Assembly (NCBI GenBank): GCA_900660155.1
Contig: CABFPE010000122.1
Coordinates: 837,993 to 901,992, forward strand
Source of the DNA: Hofstenia miamia
Taxonomy: Eukaryota; Xenacoelomorpha; Acoela; Hofsteniidae
Direction: 5' to 3'
DNA: 64,000 bases
The notes under the pieces were generated by a model. That model saw nothing but the letters and a program-made list of their open reading frames with translations, had not been told where the DNA came from and did no database searches. The position numbers and the translations under genes are program-made. Shown here one piece after another: positions 47,837 through 60,500 of the stretch (position 1 is the first letter of the stretch; every line of letters starts with the position of its first letter).

Positions 47837-48084
47837 CAGTGGCGTACAAAAGGGGGGGACATGGTGGGATGTCCCCCCCCCCTCCGTCAGGTTTCCAAAT
47901 ATAATTTTGACTGGATAAATCAAAAAAATTTTCGTAAAAAATTGAAAAATTTAAAATCTAGGATCGTTAAATGCATTTTTAGTGTCTATTTTCTCAATAT
48001 TTTCAAAAATTTTCAAGGGGCTTTGCCCCGCATTTGGTAATGATGATGATGTCCCCCCGTCAGAAAATCCTGGGTACGCCCCTG
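47837..48084. mobile_element. hAT-type MITE, copy 2 (248 bp)
   Basis: The ends are CAGTGGCGTACAAAAGGG and GGGTACGCCCCTG. The 8-mers acgctgat (47829-47836) and actctgat (48085-48092) match at 7 of 8. The body aligns with 35007-35249 throughout, including the two internal hairpins, with scattered substitutions. An ORF at 48034-48297 runs out of it by chance. Confidence 0.8.
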
Positions 48085-48092
48085 ACTCTGAT

Positions 48093-49355
48093 CCACACAT
48101 CACCAATTAATTCATTAACCAATTTCCATGATGGTTCGCCAATCACTCAATTCAAGGATAATTTAATATTTGTTCCTTATTTAGTGGTGCTAATATTTTT
48201 GACACAATTTGACTTATCTCATTTGTATATACCAAAAACATTGTGTGTCAGAGTAGCAAGTAAGCAAGAACTGACACTAGCTGCTTTTGTAAAATAAAAT
48301 GAAATTAATAATCAAAACAGCTTCCTACCTTACATATACAATAAACATCTACATAATTATACCATGGTCACTTATCTGTCAAATTATAGTCTTAAATTTG
48401 AATCTAAAACAGATATTAGTAATTTCCTACATTTAGCTATAAAGCCTTTTGTGAGTTTGTTACTATATGCAAGTTGAAAACAATCAATTGCTAGCTAAGT
48501 GAGAAATAAGAAAAAACTCCTATCCGTAGAATTAACTTAAATGTAGTTTATGGTCAGGCACAAAGAATCTAGAATCGTTCTTGCTGTGGATCCTGACCAC
48601 TACTGTGCATGAATTACTTAGATGGCCATTCTAAATAAATAAGGAAACCATAAACCAATTCAAAACAATACCGAATTTATTTCATTAGTTTCTGTTTGCT
48701 TTGTGACTATTTGTACTATAATTAAAACAAGTACCTGCCGCGTAATAATTTGAATTACATGTATATGTTCTGCGGGTCCCAGTTAAAATTAACGACGAGA
48801 GTATAATCCTCAGATTTTTAGTTCTAAAACGTTTGGCAACAGGCATTTTCTCATACATTAGTTTAATTTCAAAAATCTTAATTGGCAAATCATTCTAATT
48901 ATCTGATTACTCCATCTATTCTTTTTTCGATCTTAATCTCTTCTTGGCATGAGTTAGCAGAATTTGAAGGATTAAATTAATACCTAAAAGTACAGGTTCA
49001 TTAAACCCGGTAAAAGCTGCTTAAATATTTCCGCATTACAATGTATTATAGATATTTGTCGTGAGACTTGTAACAGCATGGAAATATTAAAAGTTTAATA
49101 AATTTTTGTTAGTAGTCAAACACTTTTAAGATAATGTATCTTTTCTTACATAAGAATACATCTGGTATTAATGTAGAAGGAAAGACGGCACCCATCTTTT
49201 GAATGTACTGCACAATATGTGGATTTATTGATTACTTTTTGGGATATTTCAAACTTAATTTTACCAGTAATAAACTCATATTCACTTTGAGATTTTTCTT
49301 ATGATGATTTCTTGTTAAATCGGTTAAGAAAAATGCAAAGAGCAAATATTTGTGA
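48093..49355. other. AT-rich non-coding stretch
   Basis: No gene supported. It is the 3' flank of the minus-strand integrin-like ORF. Confidence 0.35.
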
Positions 49356-49934
49356 TTATATACAATGTTGCAGAACACATTTATCAAAATTTTCACATTG
49401 GTCGCCGTAATATGAGGCCAATGAAATTTGTTGCATATGCATCGCCTGCTGGAGTGCAAATTTCATTGAATTCATTACTGCAATTTTCTTTTCAGTAGAC
49501 CATGAGCAACTATTTCTGCTCCAATCGTGGTTGAATATACATTTGTCGCAACTGCATCTACTATTATCCCTACAGAGTTTCCCTTCGTGCGATGGACAGT
49601 TCTCATCAGAACACTGCAAATTGTTGTCAGCGTATGGATATATATATTTGCAGTGATATTTACCACAAAGGCTCTCTTGTAAATTTGAACAATTTGCAGA
49701 GGAACTATCTTGACAAACTTGCTCGTTTATCTTCTCACAGTCCTGCTTGCAAGGGCATTTTGTAGTCCACTGAAATTGTAATGATATGTTCCTACCACCT
49801 GAAGATATTATGACATTCACATCTTTATTATATATTTGGAAGTGGGCGGAAATTTTAAGGCCGGCCAGTAGTTGGCAGGCAACAACTAACAGCAGCCAGC
49901 CGAATTTGGCCTGGAATTTTTTTTGACATAGCAA
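49356..49934 (-). CDS. Secreted integrin-beta-stalk-like protein (192 aa, single exon)
   Basis: Residues 1-30 look like a signal peptide (basic start, then GWLLLVVACQLLAG). Residues 31-57 resemble the end of the integrin-beta hybrid region (DVNVIISSGG, LQFQWTTKCPC). From about 58 to 140 cysteines are spaced as in integrin EGF repeats, best in CPSHEGKLCRDNSRCSCDKC followed by W-S-R-N-S-C, which fits C-x-x-x-x-G-x-LC-G..G.C.CG.C. A last Cys group (YYGDQCENFDKCVLQHC) resembles the fourth repeat. No I-like domain, membrane segment or cytoplasmic tail is present. It may be a small secreted decoy-like protein, one exon of a larger gene with a chance signal-like start, or a pseudogene. A short intron (gtaggaac to tttcag, within about 49770-49800) is possible. 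Confidence 0.5.
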   Translation of the reverse strand: MLCQKKFQAKFGWLLLVVACQLLAGLKISAHFQIYNKDVNVIISSGGRNISLQFQWTTKCPCKQDCEKINEQVCQDSSSANCSNLQESLCGKYHCKYIYPYADNNLQCSDENCPSHEGKLCRDNSRCSCDKCIFNHDWSRNSCSWSTEKKIAVMNSMKFALQQAMHMQQISLASYYGDQCENFDKCVLQHCI

Positions 49935-50944
49935 TTAATAAGGAAAATTTCAAACTATCATAACTACATTTCTATTGAAACACAATTTTGATTTATTCTA
50001 TATTTCAATTCTTTGCATAGCTTTAATCAATTTCTGTAGACTGCTGAGACAATAAAATATTTTCAAATTTTAGATTTTGAAATGAGTTCCTCTCAAACTA
50101 AGCAAAATATTCTCTGTTTATGAGATAAAACAAAAATTTATTCTATAGTTTTGGCCTGGTAATTTCACCGGCCTTTTTGAAATTTTAAGGTGCCTCCAGA
50201 CAGGCAAGTTGACAGCCCCAGCTGAACGGTAGCTGGTTCTATCTCTGCTTTATTATCTGCGTATGTCACATTTAACTACATTGGTAACATGTAAAGGGGC
50301 CCCCTAAAACTATGTTAAATATGCATGGTATGTAAAATATTACCCAACAATCATATTCAGCATGAAAAACTTAGTATACTCACAATTATTGGAAGAATTT
50401 ATTCAGAAGTTTCTGAAATATTTGTCGTCAAATCTTGTACAAATCCCATTACATTGCTAATTGAGATACAAATTTTTAATTTTATTGTTTCATATGGTGG
50501 AACTCCTTGAAGAATACTGAAGAAATATTGATTTGTTTACTTGAAAATTATTAAATATAATGATCAGAATTACAACATAAAATATTTAAAAATCACCAAA
50601 TTTACAATTTCTTAACAAAGAACGAAAATAATTATATATATTTATAATTAACTTGAGTTATGGCGATGTTAGTTTCTATTAATAGAGTAATCAGAATTGT
50701 AAAATTTATAATTTCGACTTTATGATTTCATATTTAGTTGTAAAACAAAAGGGGAAAGAGGGTGGAATTGATTTAGTTTTAGAAACACAAAAAGAAGCAT
50801 TCATACTGTTGTAGTTTCCTAAATTTAGAAAAACTTCATTGAAAGATTGCAGATTTCTTATTTATTGGTAATGGATTTATCTTTATAGTGCATTTTTTCT
50901 ATTTATTCATTTTTTATATTTTTTCTACTTAATAAATTGTTAAT
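49935..50944. other. AT-rich non-coding stretch
   Basis: Nothing supported between the integrin-like ORF and the LINE fragment. Confidence 0.35.
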
Positions 50945-50962
50945 AAATTCCCACTTATTTTT

Positions 50963-51826
50963 TTAGGATGAAAGATTTTGATACTCTGAACGTAAATTAT
51001 TATTACTTGTCTTCTTTATAGCAACATTGCATAAATTTCGTGCAGTTTTATAGGCATTATGATTTTCCTTTGCTTGAAAATTGATGTAAGTTTTCCACTT
51101 CTGCTTCTTTGTTCGATTAAATAAATGCATTTGGAGTTTTTTTGAATATTCGAAAGAGAATATATTTTTCTGGACAACATATATCCAAATAGAAAAGTAA
51201 AGTTTTTGTAAAGTTTGATAGCATTTCATTAGGTGTTAATGATGAATATGTAGAATTCCAGATTTCGATTTTTAAATGTGACGAAGTTTTTTTTGACATT
51301 TTTTGCTGACTTTTCTCGTATTATTTTCCAGGTGTTTGTGAGTTTACTTACTTTTAGCAAGTAGGATCTGAGTATGGAAATTCAAAAGAAGAAGACGAAA
51401 CATTTTCTGATATCATGAAAAAGGAATTTATTTGTTAGCGAAATAATGAAAGTTTTAAGAAAATTGTTAAGCTTACTTTTTCCATTATTGTTTAGAAGGT
51501 TTACATTCCAGTCTCACATTACAGTTATATTCGTATTATAATTCAGTGCAGTAGAAAATTCATTTTCCATTTGTAAGAAAAAACTATTTGTGTAAGTTTT
51601 ATTTGGACAATAGGAGATATTTAGCCGCTCATTGGAAATTAAAATTTTTGTTTGGATTTCGAGGTTGAACCCAAAGACTTTCAAACATTGAGTTTTTCAC
51701 TTTATATGTCGTCTGTCTTAAGTTTTGGGTTAAGTATTTTGGATATTGATAACATACCACATCCCCCTTTTGTCTTAGTGATGTGAATGGTTGGATTTCT
51801 GTCCTTTCTAAACCAAGCTTGGCCAT
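50963..51826 (-). pseudogene. LINE fragment, endonuclease end to pre-RT linker
   Basis: On the minus strand a piece at 51740-51629 (KVKNSMFESLWVQ) resembles the LINE endonuclease FESLW region. About 330 bp on, ORFs at 51299-51117 and 51229-50963 hold SLTPNEMLSNFTKTLLFYLD with ICCPEK and then YKTARNLCNVAIKK. The latter match, in order, the linker of the plus-strand LINE at 44977 (FLDILESYLDEYCPEK, YKKARNISNIENRK). Frames are broken and neither the RT nor the 3' end is present. Confidence 0.55.
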
Positions 51827-52299
51827 TGAACCAAAGTGCTTAACACTTTATTTGTATTGTGATTTTATATGCAGAGCATTTTAAAAATAAATATTATTAA
51901 TATTATTTAAAAAATGAAATTTGCATTAATTTTACCGAGACAATATATACTATTCTATCTGTGGTTGGATTTCAAAAATATAAATTTCAAGTAATATTCA
52001 GACTTGTTAGTAGGGATGTGCCCGAATCCAGTAAAATCGGCAATTACACAACCGGATTCGGATATGCGGTAAAATTTGTTTAAGAATTTTAGAGGATAGC
52101 ATATACTCAGATAAAATTTGATTTAAAATTGAAATTTTCGAGGAAAAAGCTATATTTTTCCATGATATGAAAGTTATCATGCAACATAAGTTTTTTTGAT
52201 ATATCAGCACATGATCTATTGAATATTTATTTTCACTAGCAAGAGGTCGAAAGAAATGACGTTGTTCATTAATAATGTGGGAAACCAAAAGTCATAATT
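51827..52299. other. Non-coding stretch
   Basis: No gene supported. The piece agggatgtgcccgaatcc near 52012 looks like a hAT-type end, but no partner was found. Confidence 0.3.
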
Positions 52300-52625
52300 C
52301 GAACCTGGAATTCGCTGCCTAAAGAAATTAAAAGCATTGAAAAATTGAAACCTTTTAAAAAGCGTTTAAAAATCTTCAAGCAAAAATATATTTCAGGTAC
52401 ATCATGGTTAGGATTTAAATTTTACAACAGTGACTATACGATAACTCGTCATTAAAATAACAATATAAAGTAATTCATCCATAGCCTGTAACAATTGTTA
52501 CTTCTTGTAATGTATGTTGATTTGTAGATTCGTTATTTTTTGTAATTTATGACGCTATTCAGATAAATTATCAGTTATTGAATTGTAAACATTTATCTGA
52601 ATATGGAATCTCTTATCTTTTCTTA
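52300..52625 (+). mobile_element. 5'-truncated LINE copy (3' end only)
   Basis: The copy starts in WNSLPKEIKSIEKLKPFKK, continues to the intact C-terminus SGTSWLGFKFYNSDYTITRH and stop, and then the 3' UTR. It parallels 46905-47240 base by base in places and shows that the stop at 47018 in the longer copy is a frameshift. It ends with the stem-loop and a short cttatct remnant of the tail. 5' truncation is usual for LINE insertion. Confidence 0.8.
52556..52603 (+). other. LINE 3' stem-loop, copy 2
   Basis: TATTCAGATAAA (52556-52567) pairs perfectly with TTTATCTGAATA (52592-52603) across a 24-nt loop. Compared with 47159-47206, three base pairs differ and all three remain paired. Confidence 0.75.
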
Positions 52626-53127
52626 AAATTAATATTTTCTTCCGTTGCTCTATTTTGCAGTTTGCATAAAATTAGATGGTTTTCAGACCTGGGAGCAGTT
52701 AAAAAGGAAGTTATAGAATTATAAAAAGTCCAATTGTTTTTTGAAAGTTGCGGTAATATTTGTGGCTGAAATGCAAGGGCGTCTAAATATTAAGAAGCAT
52801 TTGCTGAAATGTCATAAAAGTCATATTTAGTCATAGTTTCATTAAATTTTAGATAAAAACTTAAAAATTAATGCTGGATTGTGATTGCTTTTAATCATTT
52901 GAACTAAAACATATATTCATTCAATTTCCATTAATGTACTTACTGGTCTAACCAACGAGAAGATTAATTGCTAGCTAATTGTTGACCCGGACTGGCCATG
53001 TATGCTGGCAACTAAAAAAATATTAAGGGAAGTATATACATTATTATTTTAAGGATTTTTCAAGGCACACGTGTTGCAGAACTGTGCATGCGTATTCAGG
53101 CAAAATATAGGAGGGTTGTCAATCTAA
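52626..53127. other. Non-coding stretch
   Basis: Nothing recognised. Confidence 0.35.
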
Positions 53128-53141
53128 TTGCTTCAAATTAA

Positions 53142-53415
53142 GGCTGCTACTATAAAAAATCAAAGTTGTTCAATTTTGGATAGAATTGAAATATCACTAG
53201 AAGTTTTTATTAATCCCACCCTTGATCTTGGAGATGATCCCTGTGAAATAATCGCCGATATCAAGTCACGATTAGAAAATAATAATGGAAGGAAAAAGGA
53301 TGGACATTTAATCGGAATTGAATGCCAAGTTATGAAAATGTCAAGCAACATCGGCTGCAGTCTAGAGATGTTTCTCTATGTTGAGAAAACTCTTGGCCTA
53401 CGACAGAAATGTTGA
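53142..53415 (+). CDS. Possible terminal exon of an unidentified gene
   Basis: An open frame follows a possible acceptor (tcaaattaag before 53142) and ends in TGA at 53413-53415. The peptide (LDRIEISLEVFINPTLDLGD, later GHLIGIECQVMKMSSN) has ordinary amino-acid composition and clearly less AT bias than nearby chance ORFs. I recognise no family, and no partner exon was found. An AATAAA lies about 200 bp further on. Confidence 0.28.
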
Positions 53416-56400
53416 ACACAATAATATATGGAAATTTATGGGCAGTTAATATAATTTAGTGAAGCAGAGTTGCTTTAAAAATTGACTTATTGTGCAAGAG
53501 CTTTTTTATTTGTTTTATATCTTGTTCTCAGTAATAGTAAAACGTTCTATATTGATTAAATAGACCATTTAAATAATGGATGGTCATATTTCACTAAATT
53601 CCGTCATATTTTGAAATAAAAATAAGGTCATATTTTGTTTTTTTAAACTCATACTTCTGGTTGCACTAGTTACCCTTTATCCACCAGTCAAACTTTCTGG
53701 TATAATCAATTCACTAACCGGGTCCCCTCCCTAGTTGTTAGTGGTACATGCAAATGTGAAATATATAAAAAAACTTCCAATCGAAATCGAATGGAGGAAA
53801 ACTTCTTGATCTTTAAAATTGAATCCTACAATTGACATGCTTTAATAAACATATTTCGTATTATGATGTCATATAAAATAAATATAAGTTATGCCCCTAG
53901 TGCAGGTAGGAATATGGCAAATTTAGACATCTTTGATGAGCATTCTTAAAGAAATGTCTACTTAGAACGGTGCAAAATAACAGAATTCGAAAACGTCCAT
54001 TTTTAGCTTTTGTGAAAGTGATGAAGGAAAAGCTGTACTTAAGATGGCTAAATAGTGGAGTTGTTATTACAATTTCAAATGTTGCTCAGAAACATATTCC
54101 AAAAATTACTTGTTAGTGCAGTGATTACTTTGATGAATTGGAACTTAGGTACATTATCACCATATATTTACAGAACAAAGCCAGAACAGACTCGTACTCT
54201 TGGGATAGCAGCATTTGGTGACAAGACAATTAGATCTGCTAGTTGCAAAAAATCTTGGAATTAATAAATTTGTTAAATACTGCATTACATGTAATGCCTA
54301 TGTACATAATGTGTCGTACCCAATTCTTCATAAAATACTCTATAAAATTCCTATATTTTGCACGAATGGGTGCATACATAGAAAATGAAAAAATCAAATC
54401 TTGAATTATAATCTCAAAAGTTAGTTTTTCCCACTGTTTCATAAGATAAAGTGGAAAAAGTAATACGTTTCTCACGAATGTCATTCTCTATCCTCTTAAT
54501 GGCCGCATTTTTTGCGAAAACATTTTAGTGCGTATACAACAGCGTAGCTGAGTGATTAACAAAAATCGCTAACGAACTGTATTTAATTACGAAATGTTTT
54601 TTAAAAATTGTATTTGCTCATAATTATTGCTTTGTATAGTTAAAATTCATTTTTGTGAATATAATGTTTTTTAATTAAACATTTAATTTCAAAGTTTGAT
54701 ATATGCATTATATTTCATCAGTTAAAATCAAGAACTAAATAAGAGAATAATAGCTGAAAATATTCATAATTCTTGGAAAACTGCTGATCACATTGTAGGC
54801 TGGATTAATCAACAATGATTATAAAAAACCATGGGATTTTTTGAAATTCAAAATTAACTGAGATTTCAGGTCAGTTAAGGTTTCAATTAACATAATTAAA
54901 CTTCAAGTAAGCCAAGTTGAAATTCTACTATTTTTCAGAATCATGATCATGTGCTAGAGTGCCATACAATGCTATGATTTAAATTGGATCAAAAATCTCT
55001 AAGAAATCTTAAAAGAGTTCACCTTGACATGACAATATTGCATGAAACATGCAATCATATATTCGATTCTATGTCCAGTACTGTACAAGCATATAATACC
55101 ACTTAAGGCGGTAATTTGAACTTGTAAAATCCTTGTGTTCATACTACATTGCTAATATGCAAGCTAATGATATGTTCAAAGTAACTAGATTCTAGTGTTA
55201 ATCTATTTAATTAAAAAAATTCATCAAATCTTGCTCTTTTTCTTAAGTGGTCAGTCAATTTTTACACCATTGCAATCTCCTGGTATATAAATAAGATATC
55301 ATACTGAAACAACATTTTTTAATTCATCAAACACGTGAGCAGTTATTAATCAGAATGTAAAATATGTAGAATTAGGAATATAAAATAAATTTTAGAATCA
55401 TACGTAAAATACTAATAACTATTAAAAAGCATCTCAATTAACAAAAATTCTAAACTACAAAACCCTGGTGTCAAACACCATTAAAAGGCACATTTCTATA
55501 AGTCACTTTAATCCACTTCACTATCATCGTGTAGGCTTTCCTAAAATATAGCATTTAAAACAAAAATGTCTAAAATATAAAAACCAAAATTTTCACATTA
55601 AGAATTAACTTAGGATCATGACAGCAACAAATTACCAAAAATATGAAGTTTTAGAAGTCATCGCTTTATCGGTTATTTCCATACAACGACGTAATTTATA
55701 TAACTGTAGATTTTTATCTGAGAATGGTGAGAGGAATTTTGACTGGCGGTCAAATCAAGTTTCATAATCGAAAGCAACAATAGTATTAACTACTAAAGAC
55801 CAGTAAAACTGATTCATTACCTATCAAAAAATACTGTATCCGAGCAGAATACTAAATAAAATAACGAGTTAACCACTTTATACGTTAATACTTTAACAAA
55901 TGGCATTGAAAAAGGCATAGATAATTTAGAAATGCTTCACTTTACTAAGCAATTAATGATCACAACTGTAAAGCCTTACCAAATATCGCCGCTAAAATTG
56001 TAAATCTGTAAAAATTAAAATCTTAAACACTTCAATTTGGAACATTCTTGTGTATAATGAGCAACAGTGTTTTGGAATACCCCAATTTTTTCTCAAGTTT
56101 AGAAATTTAGTTAAATTAATGACGTTTGTTAGTTGTGAGATGAGTTCTTAAATATCAATAAACCTCATTATATAGTAAATGATGCAATATAACTAAAATA
56201 AATTGATATTCTTAAATATGTTATATTATATTAAAAATACTTTTGAATTACTGTGAATTACTCTATATATTTCGAATTTTTGCAAATCTAATTTTAGTAA
56301 CTTCGCCAAATTTGTAAATATGGAAACTGATAAAATATTTCCAAGATAATGCAACAGTATAATTGTGACATTTTATAGGTAAAAATCTAAGCTTCAGAAA

Positions 56401-57418
56401 ATCTATTGACCAATGAATTGTTGGATTCAACAATGTGATCCTTAAATTACTTATGATAAAAACAACATATTTTATACTGCAATTATACAATGAAAGCCAG
56501 TTATTAAAGTTTATTTGTTTGGGGAACTGAGAAGTGTTCTGGTTTTGTAGGTTTAAATGTTGGAATGTCTGAATAATCAGGTCGTCCAGGCATTGTTAAA
56601 AGCATATTATTAAATCTGTGACATAAATGCAAAATGAAAAGTAAATGAAATTTATGACGTTAAATCACATTTAGAATGCTAAAACTATGTAGGCCTGACT
56701 TTGCCATTCCTAAAGCTAAAAAGATTAAAATTTAAAGTTCCAGTAACATTTAAACAGTATACTAATTGTTTCTTACCGTAGTTAAATGGCTCGCATTGTG
56801 TACAGAAGAGTTAAACTCGTTAACTTATAGCTAGCGGCTCAAAGTTAACACTATTGAAAATTGGGATTTTGAAAATTGGTTGAAATTAAAATAAGTTTGT
56901 ATTGTGTAAGGGCATCCCAAACTAGCTTCTGGATGCGCAAAAATAATTTAAAATTTTAGTTTTTAGGTAATAAAATGAAAATGATACTTTCAGTTAATAA
57001 GATACATGACACCTTTTAATCTAGTGGCTAATTGAAAAATAACTTATTTTTTAAAATTTAATAAAAATTTATTTATTCTTTTAGTTAAATTGTTATCTAC
57101 AATCGGAAAGCAAATCGAATATGGTAAAACTACGATCAATATGGAATGAAATAACCAAATGAATTTGAAAAGACGACTAATAGTAGAATTTTTGCACAGT
57201 GTGTGAAGTGGTTGTCTAGCATTCAAAATGCCATGGATCGTACCAATAATTTCCAATGTTACCAACTTCGGTGTAAGTCAAATCATCCCAACACTTCCCA
57301 GATATTCCATTTAAGAAACCATCAAATTCTACATTGAAAGCAACGATCAAAAACATTGGAAACCTTGCTGTGACGTAAGAATAAAAGAAGTGGTAATGCT
57401 TCGTTGAAAGCTGAGGCG
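53416..57418. other. AT-rich non-coding stretch with possible 3' UTR of the Bcl-2-like gene
   Basis: No gene supported. On the minus strand the last ~350 bp (57070-57418) would be the 3' UTR of the Bcl-2-like gene, closed by overlapping AATAAA signals (complement of tttatttatt near 57068-57077). Confidence 0.4.
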
Positions 57419-57520
57419 TTAATCGATCAACAAACAAAACGCTGCATTTGGCAATGAGATTTTTATTGCGAACGTACAGGCAGCCACAGTTAATAAATAT
57501 TTAATGCGATTGGTACCATA
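57419..57520 (-). CDS. Bcl-2-like gene, last exon (hydrophobic tail)
   Basis: The acceptor is cccatcgcttcag before 57520. Thirty-three codons then TAA: YGTNRIKYLLTVAACTFAIK, then a hydrophobic stretch ending FCLLID. A short tail-anchor exon right after the BH2 intron is the usual Bcl-2 layout. Phase 0 agrees with the preceding exon. The alternative acceptor at 57410 (frame to 57216) gives a less typical tail. Confidence 0.5.
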   Translation of the reverse strand, partial: YGTNRIKYLLTVAACTFAIKISLPNAAFCLLID

Positions 57521-60500
57521 CTGAAGCGATGGGCAATTTGTTTGGACTATGCCGACAATTTTTCAAGCATTGACTCCTTTGTTGATGCAGGCATCATCAT
57601 ATAGCACTAGATGAACATAAACAACATTTTAAATAATTGATGCTCAATCAAATTCACTTCAACATATATTATGAAGGATTTGGCAAAAAATAACTGCGGT
57701 TTGCAATCAAGTGCGCTAGTGGCAACAGCAGCCAATCAACTTTAATCCCTAATATTTGCAATTACTTTAATTTCAACTGTATGCAGTTCATATTTAAAAG
57801 TTCGAGAAGGAGCATACACTTGAATTCAACATATTTATTCAAATGAATTTGAGAGTCTTATAGGAAATCTTCCAAACTACCAGCAATCGATGTATTTTAA
57901 ATTAAAATAAAAAACAACAACTTAATTGCAATAAAAGGAATATAAATATCATACCCAACCGCCATTTTGATTAACAAAGGGAAGATACATCTCATCAAAA
58001 CATCGAACTGCGAATTCATACAATCTGTGACCTTCTTCTACGTTTGAACTGTGATGTGAAACTTCCAGTAAAAATCGTACAAACTAAATATGGACCATAA
58101 CATTTCATGAGAATATTGTGTAATCACAAATAAATGTGGGTTTGATTTGACCATTATCATGTATTATACTGGAAATATTTGTTAATCCTCATTATTAAAC
58201 ACTCGAAATCTAAATATATTTACCCTCAACAACATGACATTTCATCTTGTATAGATACAAAATTATAAAATTTAGTTAACATAATTTATAAATAAAATAC
58301 TGTTTAAGTAATTTGCAATATTGTTGAGTATTGAGCTTTCAAAATATTTGCAAAATTCAAAAGATCCATTAGTTTCATACAAATTAGCAATTGCAGTTCA
58401 AGGCTCAGACGTTTAAGAAACAATTTTCGGAAAAGTGATAACTATTTTAAATTTGACTTCAATAGATTACATCTGCAGATGTACAAATCAGTAAGATTAT
58501 AGCACACGTACAACAATTGATTCTTAACGTATATAGCTCAAGTCAAAACAGTGGCCACATTATAAACCCATTTTTGATAACAAACGAAAGACAAATGGAG
58601 GATTATAAAATATATTTGAAAATATAATTCTCTCAGCTTTTAACCATGCAAAGCATGACACGCAGATAAACATATTGAAACTGAATCCATTAAACGGACT
58701 CTAACTTCTTGAGTTACTTGATGTTGCGATTCGAGGATGTAACTCTTTAATACTTTCAGATTTGTGGGATTTTTTCTCGACAAAATCCTTCAGAATTTTC
58801 CACACGTTCTCTATGGGTACTAGATCTGGCGAATTTGGTGGCCATTGCTTAACTTGACTACTATATTTGGAAAAAAATTCTTTTGTCAATTTTGAGGTAT
58901 GAGGGGTTGCTCCATCTTGTTCTAAGATCCATGAATCGGGATATAAGCAGGTTGCGTATGTTACAAATTTCTCGAGTAATTGGTGATATTTTGAACTATT
59001 AATTGTATCAGTGCCATCTAGTAACTTAGATAAAATAGTCAAATTTTGAAAAGTGGCCACTTTTTGACTTGGGCTTTAACTTGTGCACTGCGAAGTGAAC
59101 AAACTCCAAAATTATTTAAATGCAATAAGAAAACAGTATTCTGCATTTAACGCCTTCTACAAAATTTTGCGTACTAATCAAAAAATATCTAAATTAAAAC
59201 ATGGCTTAATTCCTAGCTGGCAATGATGATTAAGATATTAGTCTTCGCTGCCAAACAAGCTATGTTAAATAATTCAAAAAAATATTTATTTAAGAAAATA
59301 TAAATAAATTCAAATTACATTGAAGATAAAGGCAACGGACATCCAAGATGTAGGTCTTGGTAAGACATCGGATAAAATTCTCCTGAACAACTGATAGTTG
59401 GTTTGCGCCCTGAGTTGGTTGATAAATTCTTCACGCAAGACTCTGTTTATTGGTGATTTATCAAGAGGCGGATTGTTCAAATGGTCATTATCTGTGGATG
59501 TGTTAGAGGGAGGACAACTATTGTCGGATGTCGGTGGAGAATTTAATCGGCTATCGTTCAATTTCCATCTTTCGGACATTTGTATCAGTTGCTCACAAAT
59601 GCGGTCAATGTTGACGTCACTTGGAGGCTAAAAAAAACACTCACTGTGTACCATTTTGTACATTTTCATAATTGAATTCCATGAGAAAATATTTCACAAC
59701 ATATTGAAGTCTAATAGTAACTGCGTCCCTAGAGAAAATGGTTTACATACATTTTCAATTAAAAAAAAGTTCATTATTCACCGTTCCTGTAAGTCATTCA
59801 AAATTGAAGCATTTAAAACAATAGCAAAATGTGTGGTCTTATTGGTTACATTTGAACAGGTCAGCAGTTGTGGTTTTTTGAAGTAGATAGGTGGACTTAT
59901 TTGCCCGGTGCAAAGGAGTAGGCAAAGAGTCTAACCAAAATAGGTTTCATTTAAAAAACGTAACATCCACACGGCCAAGTAGTTTGGTGAAATTTTACAA
60001 ATATCAGACTTCATTAAATAAAAGAGACAATAAATGAGCTAACGTTTTCTTGTTCTGGAGTAGTAGGCTGAGTCACACTCGTGTCCATTACGTCAGGCAC
60101 AACTTGATCATCGCTTTCATGTCGATCATTCTGTTTTTCTGGAGTGGCGTCGGAGAGTATCAAGGTATCATCCAATACCTCATCGACAAACTAAATTACT
60201 TAACAATGAATGCTAAATTATAACTTTATCAACCCCGTCACAAACAGTCGATTCATCAACACTTGTCAGACGATCACGTTTATCACTTTCGGCAGCAACT
60301 GCTTCAACTGTAGGCATGCTTGTTGGACGAATGGGCTTCTCATTTGTAGAACGTAGGTGTTTCTTCTTGTTCTTTTTCATCTAAAGTATAGCTAAGGATG
60401 GGGCGATAAAATTTCAGTGAATTCAAGTCGAACTGAAATAAATAATACAATGCCATGTTGTCCACTTCCCGGAAGCAAGCAAATCACTTTAAGCACAACG

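Noticed and set aside
57216..57410. Alternative last exon of the Bcl-2-like gene, acceptor at 57411-57412, stop at 57216
   Set aside because: It is in phase and partly hydrophobic, but gives a long non-hydrophobic tail. The exon at 57520-57419 is closer to the normal layout. Not excluded as an alternative end.
57540..57620. Minus-strand VHLVLYDDACINKGVNA as a possible KDZ-type transposase relic
   Set aside because: One short stretch with no further matching motif; it lies in the last intron of the Bcl-2-like gene and is probably chance.
58701..59060. Tc1 fragment read as a complete 119-aa gene
   Set aside because: The frame starts with GTG in the TIR, has no ATG, and lacks the N-terminal half of the transposase.
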